A DNA stretch of 64,000 nucleotides from Dichetophora obliterata (taxonomy: Eukaryota; Arthropoda; Insecta; Diptera; Sciomyzidae): positions 13,375,225-13,439,224 of the forward strand of contig OY986440.1 of the NCBI GenBank assembly GCA_963920525.1, in the 5' to 3' direction. This document shows, piece after piece, positions 1 to 13,493 of the stretch. Every line of letters starts with the position of its first letter. The stretch's first letter is position 1. Below the pieces are notes generated by a model. The model was not told the origin of the DNA. It saw only the letters and a list, made by a program, of their open reading frames with translations, and made no database searches. The translations under genes and the position numbers were made by a program.

Positions 1-3000
1 ATTTTTTTTATTTTATTTATTTTATTTATTTTATTTATTTTATTTATTTTATTTATTTTTTTTATTTTATTTATTTTATTTATTTAATTTATTTAATTTA
101 TTTAATTTATTTAATTTATTTTATTTATTTTATTTATTTAATTTATTTAATTTATTTAATTTATTTAATTTATTTAATTTATTTTATTTATTTAATTTAT
201 TTAATTTATTTAATTTATTTAATTTATTTAATTTATTTAATTTATTTAATTTATTTAATTTATTTAATTTATTTAATTTATTTAATTTATTTTATTTATT
301 TTATTTATTTAATTTATTTTAATTATTTAATTTATTTTATTTATTTTATTTATTTTATTTATTTTATTTATTTTAATTATTTAATTTATTTTATTTATTT
401 TATTTATTTTATTTATTTTATTTATTTTATTTATTTTATTTATTTTATTTATTTTATTTATTTTATTTATTTTATTTATTTTATTTATTTTATTTATTTT
501 ATTTATTTTATTTATTTTATTTATTTTATTTATTTTATTTATTTTATTTATTTTATTTATTTTATTTATTTTATTTATTTTATTTATTTTATTTATTTTA
601 TTTATTTTATTTATTTTATTTATTTTATTTATTTTATTTATTTTATTTATTTTATTTATTTTATTTATTTTATTTATTTTATTTATTTTATTTATTCTAT
701 TTATTTTATTTATTTTATTTATTTTATTTATTTTATTTATTTTATTTATTTTATTTATTTTATTTATTTTATTTATTTTATTTATTTTATTTATTTTATT
801 TATTTTATTTATTTTATTTATTTTATTTATTTTATTTATTTTATTTATTTTATTTATTTTATTTATTTTATTTATTTTATTTATTTTATTTATTTTATTT
901 ATTTTATTTATTTTATTTATTTTATTTATTTTATTTATTTTATTTATTTTATTTATTTTATTTATTTTATTTATTTTATTTATTTTATTTATTTTATTTA
1001 TTTTATTTATTTTATTTATTTTATTTATTTTATTTATTTTATTTATTTTATTTATTTTATTTATTTTATTTATTTTATTTATTTTATTTATTTTATTTAT
1101 TTTATTTATTTTATTTATTTTATTTATTTTATTTATTTTATTTATTTTATTTATTTTATTTATTTTATTTATTTTATTTATTTTATTTATTTTATTTATT
1201 TTATTTATTTTATTTATTTTATTTATTTTATTTATTTTATTTATTTTATTTATTTTATTTATTTTATTTATTTTATTTATTTTATTTATTTTATTTATTT
1301 TATTTATTTTATTTATTTTATTTATTTTATTTATTTTATTTATTTTATTTATTTTATTTATTTTATTTATTTTATTTATTTTATTTATTTTATTTATTTT
1401 ATTTATTTTATTTATTTTATTTATTTTATTTATTTTATTTATTTTATTTATTTTATTTATTTTATTTATTTTATTTATTTTATTTATTTTATTTATTTTA
1501 TTTATTTTATTTATTTTATTTATTTTATTTATTTTATTTATTTTATTTATTTTATTTATTTTATTTATTTTATTTATTTTATTTATTTTATTTATTTTAT
1601 TTATTTTATTTATTTTATTTATTTTATTTATTTTATTTATTTTATTTATTTTATTTATTTTATTTATTTTATTTATTTTATTTATTTTATTTATTTTATT
1701 TATTTTATTTATTTTATTTATTTTATTTATTTTATTTATTTTATTTATTTTATTTATTTTATTTATTTTATTTATTTTATTTATTTTATTTATTTTATTT
1801 ATTTTATTTATTTTATTTATTTTATTTATTTTATTTATTTTATTTATTTTATTTATTTTATTTATTTTATTTATTTTATTTATTTTATTTATTTTATTTA
1901 TTTTATTATTTTATTTATTTTATTTATTTTATTTATTTTATTTATTTTATTTATTTTATTTATTTTATTTATTTTATTTATTTTATTTATTTTATTTATT
2001 TTATTTATTTTATTTATTTTATTTATTTTATTTATTTTATTTATTTTATTTATTTTATTTATTTTATTTATTTTATTTATTTTATTTATTTTATTTATTT
2101 TATTTATTTTATTTATTTTATTTATTTTATTTATTTTATTTATTTTATTTATTTTATTTATTTTATTTATTTTATTTATTTTATTTATTTTATTTATTTT
2201 ATTTATTTTATTTATTTTATTTATTTTATTTATTTTATTTATTTTATTTATTTTATTTATTTTATTTATTTTATTTATTTTATTTATTTTATTTATTTTA
2301 TTTATTTTATTTATTTTATTTATTTTATTTATTTTATTTATTTTATTTATTTTATTTATTTTATTTATTTTATTTATTTTATTTATTTTATTTATTTTAT
2401 TTATTTTATTTATTTTATTTATTTTATTTATTTTATTTATTTTATTTAATTTTTATTTATTTTATTTATTTTATTTATTTTATTTATTTTATTTATTTTA
2501 TTTATTTTATTTATTTTATTTATTTTATTTATTTTATTTATTTTATTTATTTTATTTATTTTATTTATTTTATTTATTTTATTTATTTTATTTATTTTAT
2601 TTATTTTATTTATTTTATTTATTTTATTTATTTTATTTATTTTATTTATTTTATTTATTTTATTTATTTTATTTATTTTATTTATTTTATTTATTTTATT
2701 TATTTTATTTATTTTATTTATTTTATTTATTTTATTTATTTTATTTATTTTATTTATTTTATTTATTTTATTTATTTTATTTATTTTATTTATTTTATTT
2801 ATTTTATTTATTTTATTTATTTTATTTATTTTATTTATTTTATTTATTTTATTTATTTTATTTATTTTATTTATTTTATTTATTTTATTTATTTTATTTA
2901 TTTTATTTATTTTATTTATTTTATTTATTTTATTTATTTTATTTATTTTATTTATTTTATTTATTTTATTTATTTTATTTATTTTATTTATTTTATTTAT

Positions 3001-6000
3001 TTTATTTATTTTATTTATTTTATTTATTTTATTTATTTTATTTATTTTATTTATTTTATTTATTTTATTTATTTTATTTATTTTATTTATTTTATTTATT
3101 TTATTTATTTTATTTATTTTATTTATTTTATTTATTTTATTTATTTTATTTATTTTATTTATTTTATTTATTTTATTTATTTTATTTATTTTATTTATTT
3201 TATTTATTTTATTTATTTTATTTATTTTATTTATTTTATTTATTTTATTTATTTTATTTATTTTATTTATTTTATTTATTTTATTTATTTTATTTATTTT
3301 ATTTATTTTATTTATTTTATTTATTTTATTTATTTTATTTATTTTATTTATTTTATTTATTTTATTTATTTTATTTATTTTATTTATTTTATTTATTTTA
3401 TTTATTTTATTTATTTTATTTATTTTATTTATTTTATTTATTTTATTTATTTTATTTATTTTATTTATTTTATTTATTTTATTTATTTTATTTATTTTAT
3501 TTATTTTATTTATTTTATTTATTTTATTTATTTTATTTATTTTATTTATTTTATTTATTTTATTTATTTTATTTATTTTATTTATTTTATTTATTTTATT
3601 TATTTTATTTATTTTATTTATTTTATTTATTTTATTTATTTTATTTATTTTATTTATTTTATTTATTTTATTTATTTTATTTATTTTATTTATTTTATTT
3701 ATTTTATTTATTTTATTTATTTTATTTATTTTATTTATTTTATTTATTTTATTTATTTTATTTATTTTATTTATTTTATTTATTTTATTTATTTTATTTA
3801 TTTTATTTATTTTATTTATTTTATTTATTTTATTTATTTTATTTATTTTATTTATTTTATTTATTTTATTTATTTTATTTATTTTATTTATTTTATTTAT
3901 TTTATTTATTTTATTTATTTTATTTATTTTATTTATTTTATTTATTTTATTTATTTTATTTATTTTATTTATTTTATTTATTTTATTTATTTTATTTATT
4001 TTATTTATTTTATTTATTTTATTTATTTTATTTATTTTATTTATTTTATTTATTTTATTTATTTTATTTATTTTATTTATTTTATTTATTTTATTTATTT
4101 TATTTATTTTATTTATTTTATTTATTTTATTTATTTTATTTATTTTATTTATTTTATTTATTTTATTTATTTTATTTATTTTATTTATTTTATTTATTTT
4201 ATTTATTTTATTTATTTTATTTATTTTATTTATTTTATTTATTTTATTTATTTTATTTATTTTATTTATTTTATTTATTTTATTTATTTTATTTATTTTA
4301 TTTATTTTATTTATTTTATTTATTTTATTTATTTTATTTATTTTATTTATTTTATTTATTTTATTTATTTTATTTATTTTATTTATTTTATTTATTTTAT
4401 TTATTTTATTTATTTTATTTATTTTATTTATTTTATTTATTTTATTTATTTTATTTATTTTATTTATTTTATTTATTTTATTTATTTTATTTATTTTATT
4501 TATTTTATTTATTTTATTTATTTTATTTATTTTATTTATTTTATTTATTTTATTTATTTTATTTATTTTATTTATTTTATTTATTTTATTTATTTTATTT
4601 ATTTTATTTATTTTATTTATTTTATTTATTTTATTTATTTTATTTATTTTATTTATTTTATTTATTTTATTTATTTTATTTATTTTATTTATTTTATTTA
4701 TTTTATTTATTTTATTTATTTTATTTATTTTATTTATTTTATTTATTTTATTTATTTTATTTATTTTATTTATTTTATTTATTTTATTTATTTTATTTAT
4801 TTTATTTATTTTATTTATTTTATTTATTTTATTTATTTTATTTATTTTATTTATTTTATTTATTTTATTTATTTTATTTATTTTATTTATTTTATTTATT
4901 TTATTTATTTTATTTATTTTATTTATTTTATTTATTTTATTTATTTTATTTATTTTATTTATTTTATTTATTTTATTTATTTTATTTATTTTATTTATTT
5001 TATTTATTTTATTTATTTTATTTATTTTATTTATTTTATTTATTTTATTTATTTTATTTATTTTATTTATTTTATTTATTTTATTTATTTTATTTATTTT
5101 ATTTATTTTATTTATTTTATTTATTTTATTTATTTTATTTATTTTATTTATTTTATTTATTTTATTTATTTTATTTATTTTATTTATTTTATTTATTTTA
5201 TTTATTTTATTTATTTTATTTATTTTATTTATTTTATTTATTTTATTTATTTTATTATTTTATTTATTTTATTTATTTTATTTATTTTATTTATTTTATT
5301 TATTTTATTTATTTTATTTATTTTATTTATTTTATTTATTTTATTTATTTTATTTATTTTATTTATTTTATTTATTTTATTTATTTTATTTATTTTATTT
5401 ATTTTATTTATTTTATTTATTTTATTTATTTTATTTATTTTATTTATTTTATTTATTTTATTTATTTTATTTATTTTATTTATTTTATTTATTTTATTTA
5501 TTTTATTTATTTTATTTATTTTATTTATTTTATTTATTTTATTTATTTTATTTATTTTATTTATTTTATTTATTTTATTTATTTTATTTATTTTATTTAT
5601 TTTATTTATTTTATTTATTTTATTTATTTTATTTATTTTATTTATTTTATTTATTTTATTTATTTTATTTATTTTATTTATTTTATTTATTTTATTTATT
5701 TTATTTATTTTATTTATTTTATTTATTTTATTTATTTTATTTATTTTATTTATTTTATTTATTTTATTTATTTTATTTATTTTATTTATTTTATTTATTT
5801 TATTTATTTTATTTATTTTATTTATTTTATTTATTTTATTTATTTTATTTATTTTATTTATTTTATTTATTTTATTTATTTTATTTATTTTATTTATTTT
5901 ATTTATTTTATTTATTTTATTTATTTTATTTATTTTATTTATTTTATTTATTTTATTTATTTTATTTATTTTATTTATTTTATTTATTTTATTTATTTTA

Positions 6001-7960
6001 TTTATTTTATTTATTTTATTTATTTTATTTATTTTATTTATTTTATTTATTTTATTATTTTATTTATTTTATTTATTTTATTTATTTTATTTATTTTATT
6101 TATTTTATTTATTTTATTTATTTTATTTATTTTATTTATTTTATTTATTTTATTTATTTTATTTATTTTATTTATTTTATTTATTTTATTTATTTTATTT
6201 ATTTTATTTATTTTATTTATTTTATTTATTTTATTTATTTTATTTATTTTATTTATTTTATTTATTTTATTTATTTTATTTATTTTATTTATTTTATTTA
6301 TTTTATTTATTTTATTTATTTTATTTATTTTATTTATTTTATTTATTTTATTTATTTTATTTATTTTATTTATTTTATTTATTTTATTTATTTTATTTAT
6401 TTTATTTATTTTATTTATTTTATTTATTTTATTTATTTTATTTATTTTATTTATTTTATTTATTTTATTTATTTTATTTATTTTATTTATTTTATTTATT
6501 TTATTTATTTTATTTATTTTATTTATTTTATTTATTTTATTTATTTTATTTATTTTATTTATTTTATTTATTTTATTTATTTTATTTATTTTATTTATTT
6601 TATTTATTTTATTTATTTTATTTATTTTATTTATTTTATTTATTTTATTTATTTTATTTATTTTATTTATTTTATTATTTTATTTATTTTATTTATTTTA
6701 TTTATTTTATTTATTTTATTTATTTTATTTATTTTATTTATTTTATTTATTTTATTTATTTTATTTATTTTATTTATTTTATTTATTTTATTTATTTTAT
6801 TTATTTTATTTATTTTATTTATTTTATTTATTTTATTTATTTTATTTATTTTATTTATTTTATTTATTTTATTTATTTTATTTATTTTATTTATTTTATT
6901 TATTTTATTTATTTTATTTATTTTATTTATTTTATTTATTTTATTTATTTTATTTATTTTATTTATTTTATTTATTTTATTTATTTTATTTATTTTATTT
7001 ATTTTATTTATTTTATTTATTTTATTTATTTTATTTATTTTATTTATTTTATTTATTTTATTTATTTTATTTATTTTATTTATTTTATTTATTTTATTTA
7101 TTTTATTTATTTTATTTATTTTATTTATTTTATTTATTTTATTTATTTTATTTATTTTATTTATTTTATTTATTTTATTTATTTTATTTATTTTATTTAT
7201 TTTATTTATTTTATTTATTTTATTTATTTTATTTATTTTATTTATTTTATTTATTTTATTTATTTTATTTATTTTATTTATTTTATTTATTTTATTTATT
7301 TTATTTATTTTATTTATTTTATTTATTTTATTTATTTTATTTATTTAATTTATTTTATTTATTTTATTTATTTTATTAATTTTATTTATTTTATTTATTT
7401 TATTTATTTTATTTATTTTATTTATTTTATTTATTTTATTTATTTTATTTATTTTATTTATTTTATTTATTTTATTTATTTTATTTATTTTATTTATTTT
7501 ATTTATTTTATTTATTTTATTTATTTTATTTATTTTATTTATTTTATTTATTTTATTTATTTTATTTATTTTATTTATTTTATTTATTTTATTTATTTTA
7601 TTTATTTTATTTATTTTATTTATTTTATTTATTTTATTTATTTTATTTATTTTATTTATTTTATTTATTTTATTTATTTTATTTATTTTATTTATTTTAT
7701 TTATTTTATTTATTTTATTTATTTTATTTATTTTATTTATTTTATTTATTTTATTTATTTTATTTATTTTATTTATTTTATTTATTTTATTTATTTTATT
7801 TATTTTATTTATTTTATTTATTTTATTTATTTTATTTATTTTATTTATTTTATTTATTTTATTTATTTTATTTATTTTATTTATTTTATTTATTTTATTT
7901 ATTTTATTTATTTTATTTATTTTATTTATTTTATTTATTTTATTTATTTTATTTATTTTA
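1..7960. repeat. Giant 9-bp tandem array (ATTTATTTT)n
   Basis: The first 7960 bases are an almost uninterrupted head-to-tail array with a 9-base unit, ATTTATTTT on the plus strand and AAAATAAAT on the minus strand, roughly 880 copies. It begins before the window. The outer 390 bases mix in the variant ATTTATTTA, which looks like a separate older sub-array; beyond that the array is very homogeneous. Breaks are rare: a single C at 697, one-base contractions near 1905, 5256, 6056 and 6676, a small irregularity near 2445, and another around 7345-7380. It ends sharply at 7960 before a unique CTGCAG. There are no open reading frames. The array lies downstream of the last visible mGluR exon, so it may sit in the terminal intron or 3' flank of that gene. 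True length depends on the assembly. Confidence 0.98.
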
Positions 7961-8543
7961 ACTGCAGAGATAAAAAATTATAATAATAAAAAGGATGTTA
8001 AATTAAAAAATAAAAACATTTATTTATCGAAAAAGAATACAGAAAAAAGGAAATATGCAGGGAAAGAAGGATATGAAGATACACAGAAGGTTATTTGAGA
8101 ACAGCTGAAAGGTGTTTAAAGAGGGTTTGCTAGAATGTGTGCGTGTTAAAAATTTGCTTTAGATTAATTTATCATAACTTTTATGCAGATTAGGCAACTG
8201 AATTTACTTTGAGGTTTTGGCCTTTTTTTCGATTTGAAACCAATGTGTACGTGTCCTTATTTTTACAATCCTTTTGATGTGGTAGTACACCAGACACCAT
8301 TTTGACAGATTGTTTTTTCAAAATTAGTTTTATATTCCTATTTTTAACTACTATTATATTTTTATGTTAAGAGTGTGCGCTATTGTTTTAAATTGTTTAA
8401 GACCTAGAGCCTGAAGAACAACCCAAAAAAGTTTTAAATAACTAATATATAAAATTAAAAAGACACACTTATTGATATGGCATAAGTCATGCAATTAAAG
8501 TTTTTCGATTTTTTGGTTTCTGTCATACCATACTGGCATGACA
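7961..8543. other. AT-rich spacer, no gene seen
   Basis: AT-rich sequence between the tandem array and the MITE. I see no convincing coding frame, RNA gene or repeat here on either strand. It could hold unrecognised untranslated or intronic sequence of mGluR. Confidence 0.6.
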
Positions 8544-8552
8544 GTCGCAGAG

Positions 8553-9150
8553 GGCTCCCGGAATTAACGCCCGATGAACTTATGTCCAAAAAAAAAACGG
8601 CAAAAGTACCGCAACATTTTCAAGTATAGAATTTTGGAAAAAACACCCAAATTTGAAATGACCTTTGAGTCCGAAAGAAGAAAATTACGTCCGAAGGGTT
8701 TGAAGATAAGGACCGAAAGAAATGGAAATTACGCCCGAAGTTTTCAGCAGTTTTACGAATTCGGGCGAATTTTCATAATTCTATTGGCAAAAAAAAATAT
8801 TTTGTAGACTTTCCCAATTGGTATTTTCAGTATTTAAGCCAAACATTTTTATAGTGAACATGAGAATTATACTTTGGGTAACAAACGATTAAATCCTGAA
8901 AGTCAAAATTTCTAAAAGTCGAAATATCATAGGCAAAAATGCCCGATTTTTCTGGCCTAAATTCCAAGCTAATTTCTCGGGTCTTTCTTTCTTTCTCTCT
9001 CTTCAGATATTTGCAAAAAATACCCATAATTTCTTGGCAAAAACATCCGAAAAAATAACATAATTAATGCCCGATTTTGTATGGAGAATTTTGGGCTTTT
9101 TTGCCTATTTTTTTTGGGCGTAAGTTCATCGGGCTTAAGTTCCAAGAGCC
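8553..9150. mobile_element. Mutator-like MITE with 9-bp target duplication
   Basis: A 598-bp non-coding element bounded by GTCGCAGAG at 8544-8552 and again at 9151-9159, a perfect 9-bp target-site duplication. Its ends are inverted repeats. The left end reads GGCTCCCGGAATTAACGCCC; the right end, reverse complemented, reads GGCTCTTGGAACTTAAGCCC. Both then continue with GATGAACTTA. A 9-bp duplication is typical of Mutator-like (MULE) elements, which is the basis for the class. Internally it repeats short pieces of the form 'ttacgcccgaa', so it folds back on itself. The short reading frames inside have no recognisable domain. Confidence 0.8.
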
Positions 9151-9159
9151 GTCGCAGAG

Positions 9160-10213
9160 TTACCATCTAATTTAGTTTCTTATCGTTCTTATTTGGTCAC
9201 CCTGTATGCACATGCCGTGTTTTGCATTACAATGCATTGTATGGAATGTACCACTTCCCGTTGTACAATTAAGATTTTAATTCTTCCATAATATGAATAG
9301 TAGATGGGATCGAAAAAAAGTTTGAAAAAACCACCACCTGTACCTCAAGAGGATTCCAAAAACAAAACAGTTTCTTTTTGGACCACCGGAAAAACAGCAC
9401 AAATGGTCCTTTTTCGCATTTTTAGTAGAACATATGTATAGTTCAATATTTAATTTACTCCCCTTAAATTTTTTCTTTTTTAATTTTTTACATTTTGCCA
9501 ATAAAATTAATTTAATTGGTTTCAAAACAAAAAAGTTGTAAGAGTTGCAATTCTTAATTTTTTTTTTAATTCAAACAAAATGAAAAATTTACTAAAATAG
9601 TTTTAAAAACTACAGAGTTACATTAAAAAATATTTTTTAAAATTTTTGGGTATAAGAACGCAGCAATAACATTGTTAAAATAAAATTGCCCACGAAACGT
9701 GACAATATATTCAAGTTGCCCAAAAAACTCGTAAACAAAAATAATGGTAGTATACCAAGAGTTGAAAAAACTCTTCAGTAATTATGGCAACGTGAAACCA
9801 TTTGAGCAATAGTGTTAAAAACGACGGGTAGGAGGTACAATACTATTAAAAAATACCCAAACTATAAATTTACAAAATGGTCTACTTCTAGTAAAAATTT
9901 CATAGCGAAAAAATAAAGAATTTAAGGGAAGACAAATCGGGCGAATGGGGCCTACTAGTCGAATATGACTTCGTAAGTGAAAACTTTCTGAAGAGAAAAT
10001 GTAGTATTTGTTAAGCCATTTTTAACGACTTTTAACACTTTTTTAAGATCGGACATGTTATATTAAAGTTGTGAAAAAAATGGCCAATAATAAATAAACT
10101 TATCTTAAACTAAAGAAATTAACATACGAAATTATGAATTTATATGAAGAACATTGGCCTATGTAGAGTAAAAATATTGTACTCTTAATACGCCTCAAAT
10201 ATTCCTACTCGTC
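9160..10213. other. AT-rich spacer, no gene seen
   Basis: About 1 kb of AT-rich sequence between the MITE and the SINE. No supported gene, RNA or repeat was recognised. The small minus-strand frame at 9277-9525 is lysine/leucine-rich and shows no domain. Confidence 0.5.
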
Positions 10214-10395
10214 GGCCTTTGCAGTCTAGTGAAAAGTGCGCTAGACTATCAACTCAGCGGTCCCCGGTTTGAATCCGGGTTCGGGCATGGTTATTTCTTC
10301 AAGTAATCAATTCTTCCTCTAATAATCTATCCCTTTCCTTTCTGGTCAAAGACCAAACGTTGTTTGTATAAGGCATGCCTTGGTTCTTTGATCTT
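10214..10395 (+). mobile_element. tRNA-derived SINE, copy 1 (internally deleted)
   Basis: The head resembles a tRNA: an A-box-like CAGTCTAGTG near 10223 and a B-box-like GGTTTGAATCC near 10266, the RNA polymerase III promoter boxes retained by tRNA-derived SINEs. The tail, ending TTGGTTCTTTGATCTT, is shared with copies at 41430-41786 and 54445-54810. This copy lacks about 180 bases of the body present in the other two. No clear target duplication was found. Confidence 0.75.
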
Positions 10396-10499
10396 AAAAA
10401 AAAATTTTGGCACTAGGCAAGACCCAGGTGACCAGGTGGATTTTCATATACCTGGGTACGCTTAGTACCTTTTTTTTCTACGCATAGGGGGCATCGCTC

Positions 10500-13060
10500 T
10501 TTTTATAAGAACATATGTAGCCTACCAGTGTGAGAGGGGTCTGAACATATCCGATCCAGAGTTTAGCTCAATGCGGATTAGGTTCAGACTTCGCTCGCCC
10601 TTGCTTCATTTCTGTTTCTTTTATCAAACTGGACTCTCTCTTTCTTTCCTTCTCTCTGATTCGATTAAGCATATTTTGAAGTTGTTTCCGGACAGTGCGA
10701 TCGTTGTAGCAGGTAATTTCAACTCGGCTTAGCTACGTCACTCGGGCCCATTGACACCTGTTAGGCAATATGTTGAGCTATTTACTGAATTAAACTAATT
10801 GATTCAACTAGTGAATGAGCCCACTTTTTTCCCCGAAAATGATTTATAAAGCCATAATATCCTTCACCTTTTTCTGACTTCGCATTATGAAAAACATGAT
10901 GTGAGTGTCAACACACCTCTTGGTAACTCATACCATTGTACCATCTCCGCTGTTTTTCCATATTCTTACCCCTGCACCTCTACGCCTAAGGCCCCGAAGA
11001 GGACTGCATGGTTTTATGGAAAGGCAAATTGGACTGCGTCAAGTAATTTTTATCGCAATTTTAATTGGAAATTATGTTTCGCTGATAGAAATGTGAATGC
11101 CGCGGCTGGCATGATACAAGAAAATATTTATTGGGTATTCGGTCTTGCCTTCCCAATAAGATGAGAAGCATTTAACCAAAGGATCACTCATGGTTTAATG
11201 AGAGTTGCAGGATTGCAATCAGGTCCAAAGAGGAAGCCTCTTTCAGAATTGGTGTTCTAAGAAGAATATTGATACTAAAAGACTTCGCTGCGAGGCAAGG
11301 AATCGCTGTAATGATATTTTAAAACGTCAAAAGTTTCTGCACGAAGGTCGCATTCGAGAATAGATTCTTCTCAGTCCCAAAGGGAGCAGCAATTTTTCGC
11401 CATTTGTTAAAAGAGTGAAGATTCAGACATCGTCATCGATTCCAACTCTTTTAAAAGATGACCAAATCTTCGCTGACTCGGCTGATAAAACAAACTTTGT
11501 GTAATTCTTAAACGCTTAAGACGATTTTCGATATCGTTAGTTAGCGAAAACTGTCCTTTTCTCTTAACTTGGCATTCACAATGACCGATAACGACAACGA
11601 TTATTATCGTTAAATTTTTGGGAATTCCTCTACTGGTCCTGATAGCATACCGCCAATTGAACTTTAAATGTGCGTTTCTTCGCTGGCTCGACATCTTCTA
11701 TAGGAGTATTTCCATCTTGTTCAATGTTCAATGTCCTGCATGTACCTTAAAAGGGCGATGCCATGAACCTTGCAAACTACCGACCCATTGCGATATGCTC
11801 TACGCTTTCCAAAGTTATGCAGAGCGTAAAAGACTTCAACATTATGAACTATCTGGAGCACAATCAACTGCTCAGTGATCGTTAATATGGTTTCCCTAGG
11901 GCTCGCTCTACTGGTGATCTTATGGCGTCCTTAACTGAAAACTGGAACCAATGCGTTCACTTTTTCGGCGAGTATTTCAAAGGCGTTTTACCGAGTGTGA
12001 CATAAAGCGCTCGTGTCGAAACTTGTTGCATATGGTTGTGGTGGTAACTTTGCTCGATGCTTAAGGACAGAACGATTCTTGTCGTAGTTGAAGGGGTATT
12101 TCTTTCAATTAGTATGCCATCAACGCAGGAACACCGCAGGGTTCAGTTCTATCGCCAACCTTGTTTCTGGTTGACGCATAACCCAAAACATTCGTTTGCG
12201 AACAAAATATTTCTTTTTAATTTTTTAAGACAATACTGCAATTAAAATATGCCATCATTAACAGCAGAATCTGCCATTCATACTTCTTTAAAAAACACCC
12301 AAACTCTATGGAGATTGAGAGGAAGAGGCAAAATATGAATGACACATTCCTAAGTAATCTACAAAAAACTCTGAGTGGGGTCTTGCTAATAGATTCAAGC
12401 AAGACCAAGTGGTGTCTGTTAACCCACAAGCGGATAGATTGCCCTTTAGCTCCTCTCATTATGAATGGTGTGTATCATGTGGAATCAGCCTCTCTTGACG
12501 TTCTGAGCATATCGATCCAATCTGATCTTCGTTGGAGTGAATTATCATATTTTCAATGTGCCAAAAGAGGCGGGCAAGTGGCTAGATTTTTTAAACGGTG
12601 CAAAAAATATTTCACTTCAGCTTATTTTCGCATGATCTACACCTCATAAATCAGACCGAAAAGGGAGTAAAATCAGCACATTTGGGCAGAGGCTTCAAGA
12701 TCTTATTTGGAGCTTCTGGATCGAATTCAACGTCGTGCGATATATTTGATAGGGGATGAAAGTATTTCATCCTCTCTCAACTCTCTTGATGCACCAGCTC
12801 GTGTGTTTCAAAGGTCCACTCGGGCCACTGTCCAAGCCCACTCCTTTCCCATTGCCTCGTTGCACAACAGAACCTCGCATTACCGAGCTAATATTTTTCT
12901 CAGTCGCACGATAAGGTTGTGGAATAGTCTCCCTGCGAGCGTGTTTCCCGGCAGTTTCGCGCTATGCAAATTTAAAAGAAATCTTCAACAACACTACTCC
13001 ATCTGTCAACCACCCAACTAACTATCACCTATTTTCCGAATCAGAATAATGCTTATACAT
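10500..13060 (+). mobile_element. Decayed LINE (endonuclease and reverse transcriptase remnants)
   Basis: A non-LTR retrotransposon in pieces, readable only by changing frame repeatedly. Near 10690 an endonuclease core reads 'AIVVAGNFNSA' where the family has G-D-F-N. Near 11765-11935 a reverse transcriptase block contains 'NYRPIAICSTLSKV' and 'YGFPRARSTGDLM' (with a stop between). Near 12300-12650 are thumb-region peptides such as 'SIQSDLRWSE' and 'FLKRCKKYF'. At 12707-13021 is the typical C-terminus, 'LLDRIQRRAIYLIGD' through 'RTIRLWNSLPASVFP'. Several stops, frameshifts and a missing YADD-type box (near 12200) show it is dead. The exact clade cannot be fixed by eye. It sits on the strand opposite mGluR. 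Confidence 0.8.
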
Positions 13061-13493
13061 TTATAAGGGGTCTCATATGTCTCACATGTAATCAACTGTT
13101 TTGTGGTTTCGGGTTTTGGGATTTCTCTCGGAAAATTATTTTTATCTAATACCATTAGGTCAAAGCTGTGAAAAATGGCAAAATTTTGTCAAAGTCTGTG
13201 TTACTTAAATCTCAATATATCGGGTTGTGCTATTAGATTTACAACTTTCATGCCTGTTTTAATATTGGGACTTACGCCGGAATAGTGGCATTTTCAATCC
13301 CGAAAATAAATTTTGCATGCCCTAGTTTTTACTTTTTACATTAATAAAATACAATCAAACTAAAAAAAAATTGAAAACATTGCATTTTAACGAAAAGTAA
13401 TATCTTATTATTAAATACGAAAAAGAAACAGTTTAAAAAGTAAACACATATAATAAAATGGATATTCTTGAGATTTGATATGCATTAACTTAC
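13061..13493. other. mGluR downstream intron sequence
   Basis: AT-rich sequence directly downstream of the exon 7 donor (GTAAGT, read on the minus strand from 13493). No coding feature was seen. By phase this must be intron, because exon 7 ends one base into a codon. Confidence 0.55.

Noticed and set aside
10214..10300. Possible tRNA gene with A and B boxes
   Set aside because: The anticodon arm is not tRNA-like and the same sequence with a fixed non-tRNA tail occurs three times, so it is a SINE head.
11407..11694. Minus-strand frame in the decayed LINE
   Set aside because: Antisense to the LINE remnant; no domain.
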